Positions 1 to 8,722 are shown, numbered from the stretch's first letter. The stretch: 64,000 nt of DNA from Fibrobacterota bacterium (GCA_003165595.1 PLWQ01000018.1:125444-189443); one strand, 5' to 3'. Numbers and translations are program-made. Notes: generated from the sequence alone by a model not told the origin.

Positions 1-212
1 CGCCGGGAGGCACTTTCTATCTGTTTCCCAGGGCGCCCGGCGGAAATGACGTCGAATTTGTGAAAGTCCTCCAGGAAAAGCTCGTGCTTGTTGTGCCCGG
101 CACCGGGTTCGGCGCACCGGGATATTTCCGGATCGTGTTCTGCGTGAGCGAGGAGACGATTAAGCGGTCGTTCGCGGGATTTGAGTATGCGATCAAAAAG
201 TTGAAAAGTTGA
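1..212 (+). CDS. Class I/II aminotransferase, C-terminal end (partial)
   Basis: Only the last 70 codons are in the window. The reading frame enters at base 3 and stops at 210-212. The visible residues start PGGTFYLFPRAPGG and continue with VVPGTGFGAPGYFRI and a final helix ending in IKKLKS. These match the small-domain end of PLP-dependent fold-type I aspartate/aminoacid aminotransferases, where a P-x-G-x-F-Y-x-F-P strand, a P-G-x-x-F-G loop and an R-I/V-x-F strand (the Arg contacts the substrate carboxylate) occur in this order. The substrate cannot be told from this part. The PLP lysine lies outside the window. Confidence 0.85.
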   Translation, partial: PGGTFYLFPRAPGGNDVEFVKVLQEKLVLVVPGTGFGAPGYFRIVFCVSEETIKRSFAGFEYAIKKLKS

Positions 213-236
213 CAGTTGAATGTTTAAAGTTGACAG
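201..236. repeat. Heptad-period AGTTGAAA/AGTTGACA repeat
   Basis: The last codons and the first downstream bases of the aminotransferase form a degenerate short tandem repeat (TTGAAAAG, TTGACAG, TTGAATG, TTTAAAG, TTGACAG) with a period of about 7-8 bases. The same kind of unit flanks the gene at 15203-15577, and a related AAAGTCT unit forms the hairpin at 36556-36660. Confidence 0.5.
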
Positions 237-281
237 TGAGGCACAAGGGGCCGCCGTTTCGTTTCTGATTTGGTGGGTGAA

Positions 282-400
282 TCACCCAGCGAGCGCTAAC
301 CCCGAAGCTTGCTTCGGGGTCAGCGAGCGATTACAAATATTTCTTCTTCCATAGGGATGGAAGGATTCCCCGCAGCTTGCTGCGGGGTCCTTCAATTGAT
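282..400. repeat. REP-like hairpin repeat, copy A
   Basis: Two perfect hairpins lie 50 bases apart. One is ACCCCGAAG/CTTCGGGGT (299-320), flanked by direct copies of CAGCGAGCG at 288 and 321. The other is CCCCGCAGCTTGCTGCGGGG (starting at 368). Between them is TTCTTCTTCCATAGGGATGG. The second hairpin and the spacer recur almost base for base at 20016-20066 (copy B). The layout resembles REP/BIME elements mobilised by RAYT transposases; no such transposase is in the window. Confidence 0.6.
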
Positions 401-580
401 TTCTGTCCGTTGGCTTCCGTCTTGTCAATTCCGTCAGGGTGCGAACAAGTCGGCAACAGTCTTCTGCCCGGCGTAAGGTGGACTGGAAGGTGCGCTGGAG
501 CGCAGGGCTGCCTGACCCGGGCCGCCAGGCCTTAGGGCAGGCAGCACCGAGGCCAAGCGGCCGAGCCTGCAAGGAGACCG

Positions 581-620
581 ACCCCGGCTTCTCAGGCCGG
601 GGTAACGCCCAGTTTTTTTT
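581..620 (+). terminator. Candidate intrinsic terminator
   Basis: A perfect 8-bp stem ACCCCGGC/GCCGGGGT (581-603) is followed nine bases later by a run of eight T (613-620). The gap before the T run is longer than usual, so termination is plausible but not certain. It lies 370 bases after the aminotransferase. Confidence 0.35.
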
Positions 621-798
621 GGCATTGTTCTAATAATTTGACCCCAGATAATCCTTGCCTTAACTCCCGCCATATTCCATTTTAAATGTCTTTTTTAACA
701 CATCCGGCGACCTGATTTGAGCGTGGCGCTCCGGGGTTTGCCGCCTTCCCACTACAGAAGCTTGCAGCCATCCCGAATGGCTGCCCGCGAGGGTGTTG

Positions 799-2709
799 AT
801 GAACATACTACTGTTTCTCCTGTTGTTTCCTGCCGCGATGTCCCTGGTTTTCGCAATCTTGCCCGCTAATACGTTCCGAAATGCACTTGTCCGGATAAGC
901 TGCCTGCTTATCGCGGCAGGTTCTGTGTACGCGGCATTCGTGTTTAACGGCCAGGGGTACCAATCTTTTAAAGTCGAGTTTCCTCACATCGACATGATCT
1001 TTTTCGGCGGCGAGATGTTGCTGTCGCTGTTCCTGTTGTATAAATGTATAGGGATCAAGAAACACGAATGGTACATACCGGCTCTCATTATTGTCCAGGC
1101 CGGGATTATGGCATATTGCGAAATGTCCGGCGCGGTCCCGGAAGTTGATAATGCCCTGTACATCGACAACCTTTCGATTATCATGGCGCTCATCATCGGA
1201 ATCATCGGCAGCGTCATCTGCTATTATGCCATAAGCTACATGCGCGATTATCACCACCACAACCCGCAGATGAAAGACAGACAGCGGAGTTTCTTCTTTA
1301 TCCTGTTCTTCTTTTTGTCGGCGATGTTCGGCGTCGTTTTCTCAAACAACCTGGTCTGGCTCTACCTGTTCTGGGAAATTACAACGCTTTCATCCTTTAT
1401 ACTCATCGGCTATCCAAAGACCGAAGAGGCCACACGCAACGCCTATAGGGCCCTGGGGCTCAACCTTTTGGGCGGCCTCGGCTTCGCCGGAGGAATCCTC
1501 TATCTTGTCAAGTTCTGCCCCGAGCACACCGTCGACCTTGCGCGTGTGATTGCGTCGGGCCCCGGCCTCATGCTTATCCCGGTGGTGCTTATTTCGTTTG
1601 CCGGCGTAGCCAAGTCGGCACAGATGCCTTTTTCTTCGTGGCTGCTGGGCGCCATGGTCGCCCCGACGCCGGTGTCGGCGCTGTTGCATTCCAGTACCAT
1701 GGTAAAAGCCGGTATCTTTATCATCATCAAATTCGCGCCCGTGCTTTCGGGAACATGGGCCGGATATTTCCTTGCGCTCATTGGGGCCGTGACATTTCTC
1801 ATGACGTCCATTATCGCAGTCACCCAGAGCAACGCAAAGCGCGTGCTCGCCTATTCGACCATCGCGAACCTCGGGCTCATCGTGGCATGCGCCGGCATCG
1901 GCACCTATGAGACCCTGTGGGCCGCGGTGCTGCTTACCATTTTCCACGCCGTATCCAAGGGGCTGCTCTTCCTGGGTGTCGGATCCATCGAACACAAGAT
2001 CGGCAGCCGCGATATCGAAGATATGGACGGCCTCATCGTGAACCGTCCCGGACTGGCAGTCGTGATGCTTATCGGAATTCTCGGCATGTTCCTGGCCCCG
2101 TTCGGGATGCTCATAAGCAAGTGGATGTGTCTTGAGGCTTTTGTCAGTTCCTCCATTTTCGGCCTGCCCACCGGAGTGCTGATTGCGATGATTCTGGCTT
2201 TCGGCAGCGCTCCAACGCTGTTCTTCTGGGCAAAATGGATGGGGAAGATCGTGAGTGTTCCGGCAGGGTTGGCAAAAGGCGAGGGCCGCGTCCCGGGCGA
2301 CGAATGGACCGCTCTTGTGGTGCTTGCCGTGGCAACGGTCGCGACAGCCGCGCTGTTCCCGGTTATTTCGTGGGTGTCGGTGGAGCCGTACATCGTGTCA
2401 CTGTATCACCAGACCGTTTCGCTTTCCCAGGGAAACACTATCATCATGTCCATCCTTCTTGCGCTCATGATTCTGCTTCCGCTCAGCTTCCTGGCCTACC
2501 CAAAGAAGACAAAGCTTGTTCCGCGCTACCTCGGCGGCGCCAATGTTGGAGACAAAGGGGAATTCCTGGGCGCCATGGGCGTTGTGCAGCAGGCCACGAT
2601 GCGTAACTACTACCTGGCCGGATTTTTTAGCGAAAAGAAATTAACAATTGCAAGCGTCCTCGTTACGATCTGCCTGATCGTTACGATGTTCGCGGTGGTG
2701 AAACTATGA
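799..2709 (+). CDS. echA: Ech hydrogenase membrane subunit EchA (NuoL/HyfB-type)
   Basis: A 636-residue polytopic membrane protein and first gene of a six-gene ech operon. Hydrophobic helices run through the whole length (about 14-16), and the core (WLYLFWEITTLSSF, then KSAQMPFSSWLLGAM and SALLHSSTMVKAGI) is the conserved proton-antiporter motif shared with NuoL, HyfB and MrpA. It carries the membrane lysines and the HSSTMV block used for ion translocation. In Ech the subunit is the antiporter-like pump driven by electron flow from ferredoxin to H2. The ATG at 799 is preferred because GAGGG at 788-792 is correctly spaced; a GTG at 793 has no room for a ribosome site. The gene overlaps echB by four bases (ATGA). 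Confidence 0.9.
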   Translation: MNILLFLLLFPAAMSLVFAILPANTFRNALVRISCLLIAAGSVYAAFVFNGQGYQSFKVEFPHIDMIFFGGEMLLSLFLLYKCIGIKKHEWYIPALIIVQAGIMAYCEMSGAVPEVDNALYIDNLSIIMALIIGIIGSVICYYAISYMRDYHHHNPQMKDRQRSFFFILFFFLSAMFGVVFSNNLVWLYLFWEITTLSSFILIGYPKTEEATRNAYRALGLNLLGGLGFAGGILYLVKFCPEHTVDLARVIASGPGLMLIPVVLISFAGVAKSAQMPFSSWLLGAMVAPTPVSALLHSSTMVKAGIFIIIKFAPVLSGTWAGYFLALIGAVTFLMTSIIAVTQSNAKRVLAYSTIANLGLIVACAGIGTYETLWAAVLLTIFHAVSKGLLFLGVGSIEHKIGSRDIEDMDGLIVNRPGLAVVMLIGILGMFLAPFGMLISKWMCLEAFVSSSIFGLPTGVLIAMILAFGSAPTLFFWAKWMGKIVSVPAGLAKGEGRVPGDEWTALVVLAVATVATAALFPVISWVSVEPYIVSLYHQTVSLSQGNTIIMSILLALMILLPLSFLAYPKKTKLVPRYLGGANVGDKGEFLGAMGVVQQATMRNYYLAGFFSEKKLTIASVLVTICLIVTMFAVVKL

Positions 2710-3560
2710 AAACTGCTCTCTGCGTCGTCGCCTGGGTCGTTATCGCTCCCTTCCTCGGCGGGCTGCTTGCCGGCGTGGACCGCATCATCACGGCCCGAAT
2801 GCAGTCGCGCGTGGGACCGCCTTTGCTTCAGCCGTTCTACGACGTGCTCAAGCTTTTCGGCAAGCAGGGCGTGGCCGTCAACGTCTTTCAGAATTACTAC
2901 ATGGTGTGTTTCCTTGTCTTCGTCATCGTCACCGGCGCGCTGTTTTTTTCCGGCGGCGACATTTTGCTTACCATTTTTGCGCTCGCCGTGGCAGGAGTGT
3001 TTTTCGCGCTCGGGGCGTTTTCACCGAATTCCCCGTATTCGAACATAGGCGCGGAACGCGAGCTTTTGCAGATGATGTCATACGAACCCATTCTCATCAT
3101 TGCAGCAATCGGCATGTTCATGGTAACCAAGAGCTGGCATGTTCACGACATCGCGGGGTTCCAGAAACCGCTGTTCGTATTTCTCCCGGGCGTGTTTCTC
3201 GCGTTTCTTTTTGTCCTCACCATCAAACTGCGTAAATCGCCGTTCGACCTTTCCACCTCGCATCATGGGCACCAGGAACTTGTCAAGGGCGCTACAACCG
3301 AATTTGCCGGTCCATCGCTGGCCGTCATAGAAATTGCTCATTGGTACGAAAATGTTCTCCTGATGGGTTTTGTGTACCTGTTCTTCGCTTTCAACTGGGT
3401 CGTGGCAATTCCGGCGGTCCTTGTCGCGTATTTCATCGAAATCTTCATTGATAACACCTATGCCCGTCTCACCTGGCATTTTACCCTAAAGTCCTCGTGG
3501 ATCGTGGCCGGAGTATGCGGGGTCGTCAATATTTTTCTCATCGCCTTCCTGGTTAAATGA
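2706..3560 (+). CDS. echB: Ech hydrogenase membrane subunit EchB (NuoH/HycD-type)
   Basis: A 284-residue membrane protein of the NuoH/HycD/EchB family, with about 8 helices. It begins with a helix followed by GGLLAGVDRIITARMQSRVGP, the family signature R-x-Q-x-R-x-G-P in the first cytoplasmic loop that contacts the hydrogenase module. FSPNSPYSNIGAERE and LRKSPFDLSTSHHGHQE are the second and third conserved loops (E-R-E and P-F-D). In energy-converting hydrogenases this subunit joins the peripheral NiFe module to the antiporter subunit. The start overlaps echA and the stop overlaps echC by four bases, so translation is coupled. Confidence 0.92.
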   Translation: MKTALCVVAWVVIAPFLGGLLAGVDRIITARMQSRVGPPLLQPFYDVLKLFGKQGVAVNVFQNYYMVCFLVFVIVTGALFFSGGDILLTIFALAVAGVFFALGAFSPNSPYSNIGAERELLQMMSYEPILIIAAIGMFMVTKSWHVHDIAGFQKPLFVFLPGVFLAFLFVLTIKLRKSPFDLSTSHHGHQELVKGATTEFAGPSLAVIEIAHWYENVLLMGFVYLFFAFNWVVAIPAVLVAYFIEIFIDNTYARLTWHFTLKSSWIVAGVCGVVNIFLIAFLVK

Positions 3561-4012
3561 GGCACACAATGAGTTTTTTCAAGAAATCTCCGTGGGTCAT
3601 TCATTACGACGGATCGAGCTGCAACGGATGCGACATCGAGGTGCTTGCCTGCCTGACGCCGCTGTACGATATCGAGCGTTTCGGCATCATCAACACGGGC
3701 AATCCGAAGCATGCGGATGTTTTTCTCATCACGGGCACCATTAACGAACAGAACCTTGAAGTGGTGCGCAACATTTACAACCAGATGCCCGACCCCAAGG
3801 TCGTTGCCGCAATCGGGATATGCGCCACGAGCGGCGGCATCTTCCGGGAATGCTACAATGTCAAGGGCGGAGTAGACACCGCCATTCCGGTGGACATCTA
3901 TATTCCGGGCTGCGCAGTGAGGCCCGAGGCGATTATCGACGGCGTGGTCGCGGCGCTCGGCGTGCTCGAAAAGAAAGCGGCCGCGCTTAAGACAATGAAA
4001 GCGAGTGCATGA
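3557..4012 (+). CDS. echC: Ech hydrogenase small subunit EchC (NuoB-type)
   Basis: A 151-residue hydrogenase small subunit homologous to NuoB. The N-terminus contains SSCNGCDIEVLACLTP, giving the C-x-x-C pair of the proximal [4Fe-4S] cluster. A third cysteine lies in GICATSGG and a fourth in YIPGCAVRPEAIIDGV, completing the NuoB-type ligand set. It passes electrons between the two-cluster ferredoxin subunit EchF and the NiFe site of EchE. A second ATG at 3569 could be the true start, but the ATGA overlap with echB favours 3557. Confidence 0.93.
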   Translation: MRHTMSFFKKSPWVIHYDGSSCNGCDIEVLACLTPLYDIERFGIINTGNPKHADVFLITGTINEQNLEVVRNIYNQMPDPKVVAAIGICATSGGIFRECYNVKGGVDTAIPVDIYIPGCAVRPEAIIDGVVAALGVLEKKAAALKTMKASA

Positions 4013-4380
4013 TGGTACACGTAGAAGAACAATCTCTCGTTGTCGTCGACAAGGGCCAGATCGTGGACAAGGCGACGCAAATGAGCAAGGAAGGCTTTCG
4101 CCTGGTCCAGATTTCGTGCCTGGCAAAGGATTCATACGAAGTGACGTATTCCTTCGACAAGAACTATGCGTGCGCACATGTGCGGGTCGTGCTTCCGAAG
4201 GACAACCCGGAACTTCCCAGCATCACGGGCGCCTATTTTGCGGCATTCACCTACGAAAATGAATTGCAGGACCTTTTCGGCATCAAGGTGTCCGGTCTCG
4301 CTCTCGATTTCAAAGGTAAGTTCTATAAGCTGTCCGTCAAGACGCCTTTCGCTCCTCAACCTCAACAACCGGCGCAATAA
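4009..4380 (+). CDS. echD: Ech hydrogenase subunit EchD (NuoC-type)
   Basis: A 123-residue soluble subunit of the NuoC/HycE-N family. The best conserved part is the end, LPSITGAYFAAFTYENELQD followed by LFGIKVSGL, corresponding to the family pattern P-S-x-x-x-x-F-x-x-A-x-x-x-E-x-E-x-x-D-x-F-G-I. It has no metal ligands and is a structural part of the peripheral arm. It is separate from EchE, as in archaeal Ech, and not fused as in formate hydrogenlyase HycE. ATGATG at the start overlaps the echC stop; the echE start follows two bases after its stop. Confidence 0.88.
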   Translation: MMVHVEEQSLVVVDKGQIVDKATQMSKEGFRLVQISCLAKDSYEVTYSFDKNYACAHVRVVLPKDNPELPSITGAYFAAFTYENELQDLFGIKVSGLALDFKGKFYKLSVKTPFAPQPQQPAQ

Positions 4381-4382
4381 TT

Positions 4383-5462
4383 ATGGCAACCCGCACTATA
4401 GTTCCGTTTGGTCCGCAGCATCCGGTTCTTCCCGAGCCCATTCATCTCGATCTTGTGCTCGAAGACGAGAAGGTGATTTCCGCCATTCCGTCCATCGGTT
4501 TTATCCACCGCGGCCTGGAAAAGCTCGTTGAGAAGAAAGATTTTCTTGAAATGACCTATGTGGCGGAACGCATCTGCGGAATCTGCAGTTTCATTCACGG
4601 TCAGTCGTATTGCCAGGCGATCGAAGGCGTCATGAAGATCGACGTTCCCGAGCGGGCGCTGTACCTTCGCACCATCTGGGGCGAAATGTCGCGTATCCAC
4701 AGCCACCTTCTGTGGCTCGGCTTGTTCGCCGACGGATTTGGTTTCGAAAGCCTTTTCATGCACTCGTGGCGCGTGCGCGAGAAATTGCTTGATCTCATAG
4801 AGGAGACAACGGGCGGTCGCGTGATCTTCGGCACCGCAAAAGTAGGCGGTGTCCGCCGCGACATGGAGAGCCTCACGCTTAAACGCGTCGAAGACGAGCT
4901 AAAGATAATAGAAAAGATGAGCCACGAGCTTACCGACGTGTTCAAGAAAGACAGTTCGGTAAAGCGCAGGACCGTAGGCAAGGGCGTGCTGTCCAAAGAA
5001 GACGCCATCACGCTTGGCGCAGTGGGCCCCACGGTGCGGGGGAGCGGTATCGCCTCAGATATGCGCAAGCTTGGATACGCCGCGTACGGAAAAATTTCCT
5101 GGGAGCCCGTCATCGAGACCGGGTGCGATTGTTATGCGCGCTGCATGGTCCGTTGCCGCGAGTTGTACCAGTCGTTCGACATGATTTATCAGGCAATGGC
5201 AAAAATTCCCGACGGCCCGGTCGACGTGAAGGTGACCGGCAATCCCAACGGCGAATACTTCGCGCGCGTGGAACAGCCCCGCGGTGAAGTAATATACTAT
5301 GTCAAGGGCAATAATACCAAAAATCTGGAGCGCTTCCGCGTGCGTACGCCGACGTTCGCAAATGTTCCGCCGCTTGTAAAGATGCTCGGCGGATGCGAGC
5401 TTGCCGACGTGCCCGTGATCGTGCTCACCATCGATCCCTGTATCAGTTGTACGGAGCGTTAA
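4383..5462 (+). CDS. echE: Ech [NiFe]-hydrogenase large subunit EchE
   Basis: A 359-residue catalytic subunit homologous to NuoD but with the Ni-Fe ligands of a true hydrogenase. The N-terminal ligand motif is RICGICSFIHG (R-x-C-G-x-C-x-x-x-H), and the C-terminal ligand motif is DPCISCTER. The protein stops directly after that Arg, so there is no C-terminal peptide to be removed by a maturation protease. This is reported for some energy-converting hydrogenases such as CooH. The presence of all four cysteines argues for H2 catalysis rather than a complex-I-type remnant. No hyp maturation genes lie in the window. Confidence 0.95.
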   Translation: MATRTIVPFGPQHPVLPEPIHLDLVLEDEKVISAIPSIGFIHRGLEKLVEKKDFLEMTYVAERICGICSFIHGQSYCQAIEGVMKIDVPERALYLRTIWGEMSRIHSHLLWLGLFADGFGFESLFMHSWRVREKLLDLIEETTGGRVIFGTAKVGGVRRDMESLTLKRVEDELKIIEKMSHELTDVFKKDSSVKRRTVGKGVLSKEDAITLGAVGPTVRGSGIASDMRKLGYAAYGKISWEPVIETGCDCYARCMVRCRELYQSFDMIYQAMAKIPDGPVDVKVTGNPNGEYFARVEQPRGEVIYYVKGNNTKNLERFRVRTPTFANVPPLVKMLGGCELADVPVIVLTIDPCISCTER

Positions 5463-5464
5463 CC

Positions 5465-5836
5465 ATGTCGCAAATGTCTATAGGAAAAGTCGTCTCCCGC
5501 AGTTTTCTGTCGCGTCCGGCCACGCGCCTGTATCCGTTTGAGAAACGGCCGTTTTACAAGGCCACGCGCGGTGCGGTCGCCATCGACATCGAAAAGTGCA
5601 TACTGTGCGGCATTTGCCAGAAGCGCTGCCCCACGGCCGCCATCACGGTGACAAAAGCGACAAAAGACTGGCAAATCAACCGGCTGCGCTGCATTTCGTG
5701 CGGCGCATGCGTCGACGCGTGTCCCAAGAAATGCCTGTGGCTGGAGAACATGTATTCGCCTGCTGTGGTACAGAAGGGCGCCGACGACAAATTTCATCAA
5801 CTGGACAAACCCGGCCTTGAGACCACCAAGGCATAG
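5465..5836 (+). CDS. echF: Ech hydrogenase ferredoxin-type subunit EchF
   Basis: A 123-residue iron-sulfur subunit of the NuoI type with two [4Fe-4S] motifs, CILCGICQKRCP and CISCGACVDACP, spaced about 35 residues apart as in 2[4Fe-4S] ferredoxins. It is the expected entry point for electrons from soluble ferredoxin. The open frame extends further upstream inside echE, but the ATG at 5465, two bases after the echE stop, gives the usual short EchF N-terminus (MSQMSIGKVV). It is the last gene of the operon; an inverted repeat follows at 5858-5895. Confidence 0.93.
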   Translation: MSQMSIGKVVSRSFLSRPATRLYPFEKRPFYKATRGAVAIDIEKCILCGICQKRCPTAAITVTKATKDWQINRLRCISCGACVDACPKKCLWLENMYSPAVVQKGADDKFHQLDKPGLETTKA

Positions 5837-5854
5837 GCTTTGACTTCGAACGAC

Positions 5855-5900
5855 CGGGAGCGGGGCGGTTCTTGTTGCAGAGAATCGCCCCGCTCTCGTT
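5855..5900 (+). terminator. Terminator after the ech operon
   Basis: A 10-bp stem GAGCGGGGCG (5858-5867) pairs with CGCCCCGCTC (5886-5895) around an 18-base loop that itself contains TTCT/AGAA. It is followed by TCGTTGTG, so the T tract is poor, but its place just after echF fits an operon end. Confidence 0.6.
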
Positions 5901-6011
5901 GTGCAATGCTCAAAAAGGTGCCTTCCTCTGAGGCGATTGTTATATTACTAATTGCCGTCAACATGCCATAACCCCGGCGTATGCCCCCATTCCAATGCAA
6001 AGGAGCTGCGG

Positions 6012-8414
6012 ATGAAAACAAAGGTCCTCAACCTGTTTGTTGCATTATTTGTGACTTCTGCGCTTGTTCTCATGTCCTGCGCGCCCTATGCTCAACTCAA
6101 GCCGAAACCCGACCTGTCGAACGTGGAGCAAGGATACATCGAACTCAAGAACGACAAAAAGGACTTTGAGCTCAAGAAACAAAAGAAATATGTTGTGACG
6201 TTCCCGGCTCCCGCGGAAGACAATTTCTACCTTGTGCTCAATGTGCCCTCAAAAAAGAAAATGAACAGCTTCTTCTCCAACAGCTTTGCGAAGAAAAAGA
6301 CACCCGGCGAGAAAACCAAGGACGAGACGTTGTGGCCCGACTCCGTCAGCGTGTACGCGGTCAACACCAAATCGCCCGCGTACTATTGGTTCCTGGAGGT
6401 GGGAGCCGAAGATTTCCTGCTGCACATGAAATACCGGTTCGCTCCCCAGTGGCGTTTCAAATTTGAGACAAAGGCAGCCGAATACAACTCGATTCTTGCG
6501 AGAAACATAGTTGACAGAAGCGCGTATAAGGGAATCGGCTCCACAACGCAGCTCGACGGCCTGAACTACGGCGTTGCCATAGATACGGTAAAGCGTCACG
6601 AAGCTGCGCTCGAAGCGGTGTACAAGGAACTTCTCGCCATCGAAAGCATTTTTCCCGCCCGGATCGTGAATTCCACGGACCCCGCGTACCAGAATTACAA
6701 AAAGCTTCGCGCCAGCCTCGAAGATGAAATGAACTTCCAGAAGGCCTATCTGGCTGCGCTCGATTTCTTTTCCAAAGAAAAGGCATCCCGCCAGAACCCG
6801 GCCGATTTCATGGCGCGGCTGGACGATTTTATTTCGTACTTCGGTCAGAAACAAATGCTTGCTTCCAATGTTGTTGCGGAAAGCCAGCGCGCGCTCAAGG
6901 GCAGGTTCGACGAGGTGATGCCTTTTCTTGCCATGAGAATGTCGGGCAAGGAAGACGTGACGCCCTTCGACAGCGCCCTGTACTTCACGCCGTCGCTGGG
7001 CAAGCTGGTCACGCTGCACGAAAAGGCGGATATTTCCGTGCCGCAGGATCTGTCGCAAATGGTAAAGTTCGTCTCCGATTTCAACACGCGGACCAAGACC
7101 GTTGTGGCGCTCAAGGATTCGCTCGACCGGATTGGAAAAACCGTGCTCGGCGGGCCGCAGATGCCCGGCGACGAATTCTTCAAGACCGTGGTTGAACGCC
7201 TCACTGCGGTGAAGAATGCGATTCCGGCCAGAATAGACGAGCAATACGGAAAGTTCGCCGGATACAAGTGCTCGCAGGCGTTCAATGCCGAAATCGCGAA
7301 GCTTGCAAACGATGTTGCGCAGCATCTGGGCGAAGCCCGCCAGGCGGAAGTGCTCGTCCAACAGGTTAACATGTTCAAGGCTCAGGGTGATTACCGGTCC
7401 ATGGTGGGCCTGCTTGCCCAGGCAAAGCAGCTCGGGTTCCTTATCGATAAGTACCGCGATCTCGACCGGATGTCAATCGAACAGCAGATGAAGGCGATCA
7501 AGGGCTCGCTTTCGTCAAACTCCTGGGCTCAGGCTGAGAACGGTCTCAAAACGCTGCATACCGACAACACATTCCTCAATCCTCAGGGAATTCTTCCGTA
7601 CAAGCAGGCTGCCGTACGTGAGCTTGAAGACTCCCTGTACACGGGCGTGGAGCGGCTCACGCGCGCACGCGTCAATAAGTTCTGCGAAGACAAGGTTGGC
7701 GTGCTGGAGAACGTGGATTCGCTCTACTCCGATTCCGTGTTTCTGCCGGCCTATAACATAACCTTTTCGTCCGGATCGCAGAACCATCTGCTCCAGAAGA
7801 AGGACGCGCTCATGGCCGACCTTGCCAAGCTTAAGGATTACGACTTCCCGGCCAAGGCGATCAAGCTTTGCTACGAGCAATTCATCAAGAATCCTGAGGA
7901 CAACGGCGTGCTCAAGGCGCGCGCCGTTGTGACGCACGGGAACCATTACAAGGGCGACGACAAGGATCTCAAGATCCGCGTTGCGGAATGCAACCCTCAA
8001 TCGGCCAAGAAAATAACCAAGCCCAAGGAATATCGGCGCGTGTTCGCGCTGCCCATCACCGACAACCGTAAGGGCGGCAAGAACAAATACTACATCCGCC
8101 TCAACGTGGACATCCCGACGGACGCAAACTTCCCGGTGTACGACGTGAATATCAAGCTTCCCAAGGAAATCGCTCAGAACGCGGCTACGAGCCAGTGGTA
8201 CGACGAGATACTGCTTAACAAGAAGCAGCTCAAGAACGAGGGCCGGTTCTCCATCGGCGCCCCCACGGCCTCAAACGAGTACGAATGCCAGATCACTCCC
8301 GTGCAGATGAACAAGGACCAGAGCAACATTCTGGAGGTCAATTTCACCTATCACGCGTTCAAGCCGTTCCCGGTGAGCGTGATGGTGCAGAAGCCGATAA
8401 TAAAGAAGAATTGA
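6012..8414 (+). CDS. Large lipoprotein of unknown function
   Basis: An 800-residue protein with a lipoprotein signal: MKTKVLNLFV, a hydrophobic stretch and the lipobox LVLMSC ending near residue 22. After processing it would be anchored in the envelope. The rest is soluble, lysine- and alanine-rich and mostly helical (for example around residues 230-330 and 430-560), with a beta-rich C-terminal quarter containing the basic block KGGKNKYYIRLNVDIP. No enzymatic motif is recognised. The start is set by AAGGAG about 8 bases before the ATG at 6012; an upstream in-frame ATG at 5952 would put 20 residues before the signal peptide. It may belong with the transporter genes downstream, but only position suggests this. 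Confidence 0.75.
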   Translation: MKTKVLNLFVALFVTSALVLMSCAPYAQLKPKPDLSNVEQGYIELKNDKKDFELKKQKKYVVTFPAPAEDNFYLVLNVPSKKKMNSFFSNSFAKKKTPGEKTKDETLWPDSVSVYAVNTKSPAYYWFLEVGAEDFLLHMKYRFAPQWRFKFETKAAEYNSILARNIVDRSAYKGIGSTTQLDGLNYGVAIDTVKRHEAALEAVYKELLAIESIFPARIVNSTDPAYQNYKKLRASLEDEMNFQKAYLAALDFFSKEKASRQNPADFMARLDDFISYFGQKQMLASNVVAESQRALKGRFDEVMPFLAMRMSGKEDVTPFDSALYFTPSLGKLVTLHEKADISVPQDLSQMVKFVSDFNTRTKTVVALKDSLDRIGKTVLGGPQMPGDEFFKTVVERLTAVKNAIPARIDEQYGKFAGYKCSQAFNAEIAKLANDVAQHLGEARQAEVLVQQVNMFKAQGDYRSMVGLLAQAKQLGFLIDKYRDLDRMSIEQQMKAIKGSLSSNSWAQAENGLKTLHTDNTFLNPQGILPYKQAAVRELEDSLYTGVERLTRARVNKFCEDKVGVLENVDSLYSDSVFLPAYNITFSSGSQNHLLQKKDALMADLAKLKDYDFPAKAIKLCYEQFIKNPEDNGVLKARAVVTHGNHYKGDDKDLKIRVAECNPQSAKKITKPKEYRRVFALPITDNRKGGKNKYYIRLNVDIPTDANFPVYDVNIKLPKEIAQNAATSQWYDEILLNKKQLKNEGRFSIGAPTASNEYECQITPVQMNKDQSNILEVNFTYHAFKPFPVSVMVQKPIIKKN

Positions 8415-8449
8415 TTGCCGGCTAAAGCAGGGAAGATGCAGAGGTCGCC

Positions 8450-8668
8450 ATGACGGACAAGAGATTGCTGGACGAGTTCGTTCGAAGGATCGTCGACATC
8501 GTCCATCCCGAGCGCCACGTGCGAAAAGCTTCGGTGCTAACCGCCTACGCCGTCCAGACACGATATCCTGGTGATTATGAGCCCGTCTCGGAAACCGAAT
8601 TCCGTGAGGTGTTGGAAATGGCAACACATGTTTTTGATTGGGCAAAAGCAGCAATTGTAAATAGATAG
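8450..8668 (+). pseudogene. MNT-HEPN fusion remnant (72 codons)
   Basis: An intact 72-codon frame with a GAGG ribosome site at 8441. Residues 1-24 (LLDEFVRRIVDIVHPERHV) look like the N-terminal helix and first strand of an MNT-type minimal nucleotidyltransferase, which normally continues into the GSRARG active-site loop; that loop is missing. Residues 25-72 (AYAVQTRYPGDYEPVSETEF, then a helix with FDWAKAAI) look like the C-terminal helices of a HEPN protein. The two families are normally separate neighbouring genes, so an internal deletion of roughly 600-700 bases joining them is the simplest reading. The frame may still be translated. Confidence 0.55.
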
Positions 8669-8722
8669 AATCTGGACAGGGAGAATCGAATTGTACCCAG
8701 CAATCCATAGAAAGGGTGTCTC

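Larger units (their letters stand above)
213..798. other. Gene-free region upstream of ech
   Basis: No convincing gene is seen in these 586 bases. The short open frames here have no ribosome site and no recognisable protein pattern. The stretch holds a REP-like repeat (282-400), a candidate terminator (581-620) and the upstream region of echA. A GAGGG ribosome site sits at 788-792, six bases before the echA ATG. Confidence 0.7.

Noticed and set aside
439-633. Open frame of 64 codons upstream of ech
   Set aside because: No ribosome site and no protein-like pattern; it overlaps repeat and hairpin DNA and is matched by frames on the other strand.
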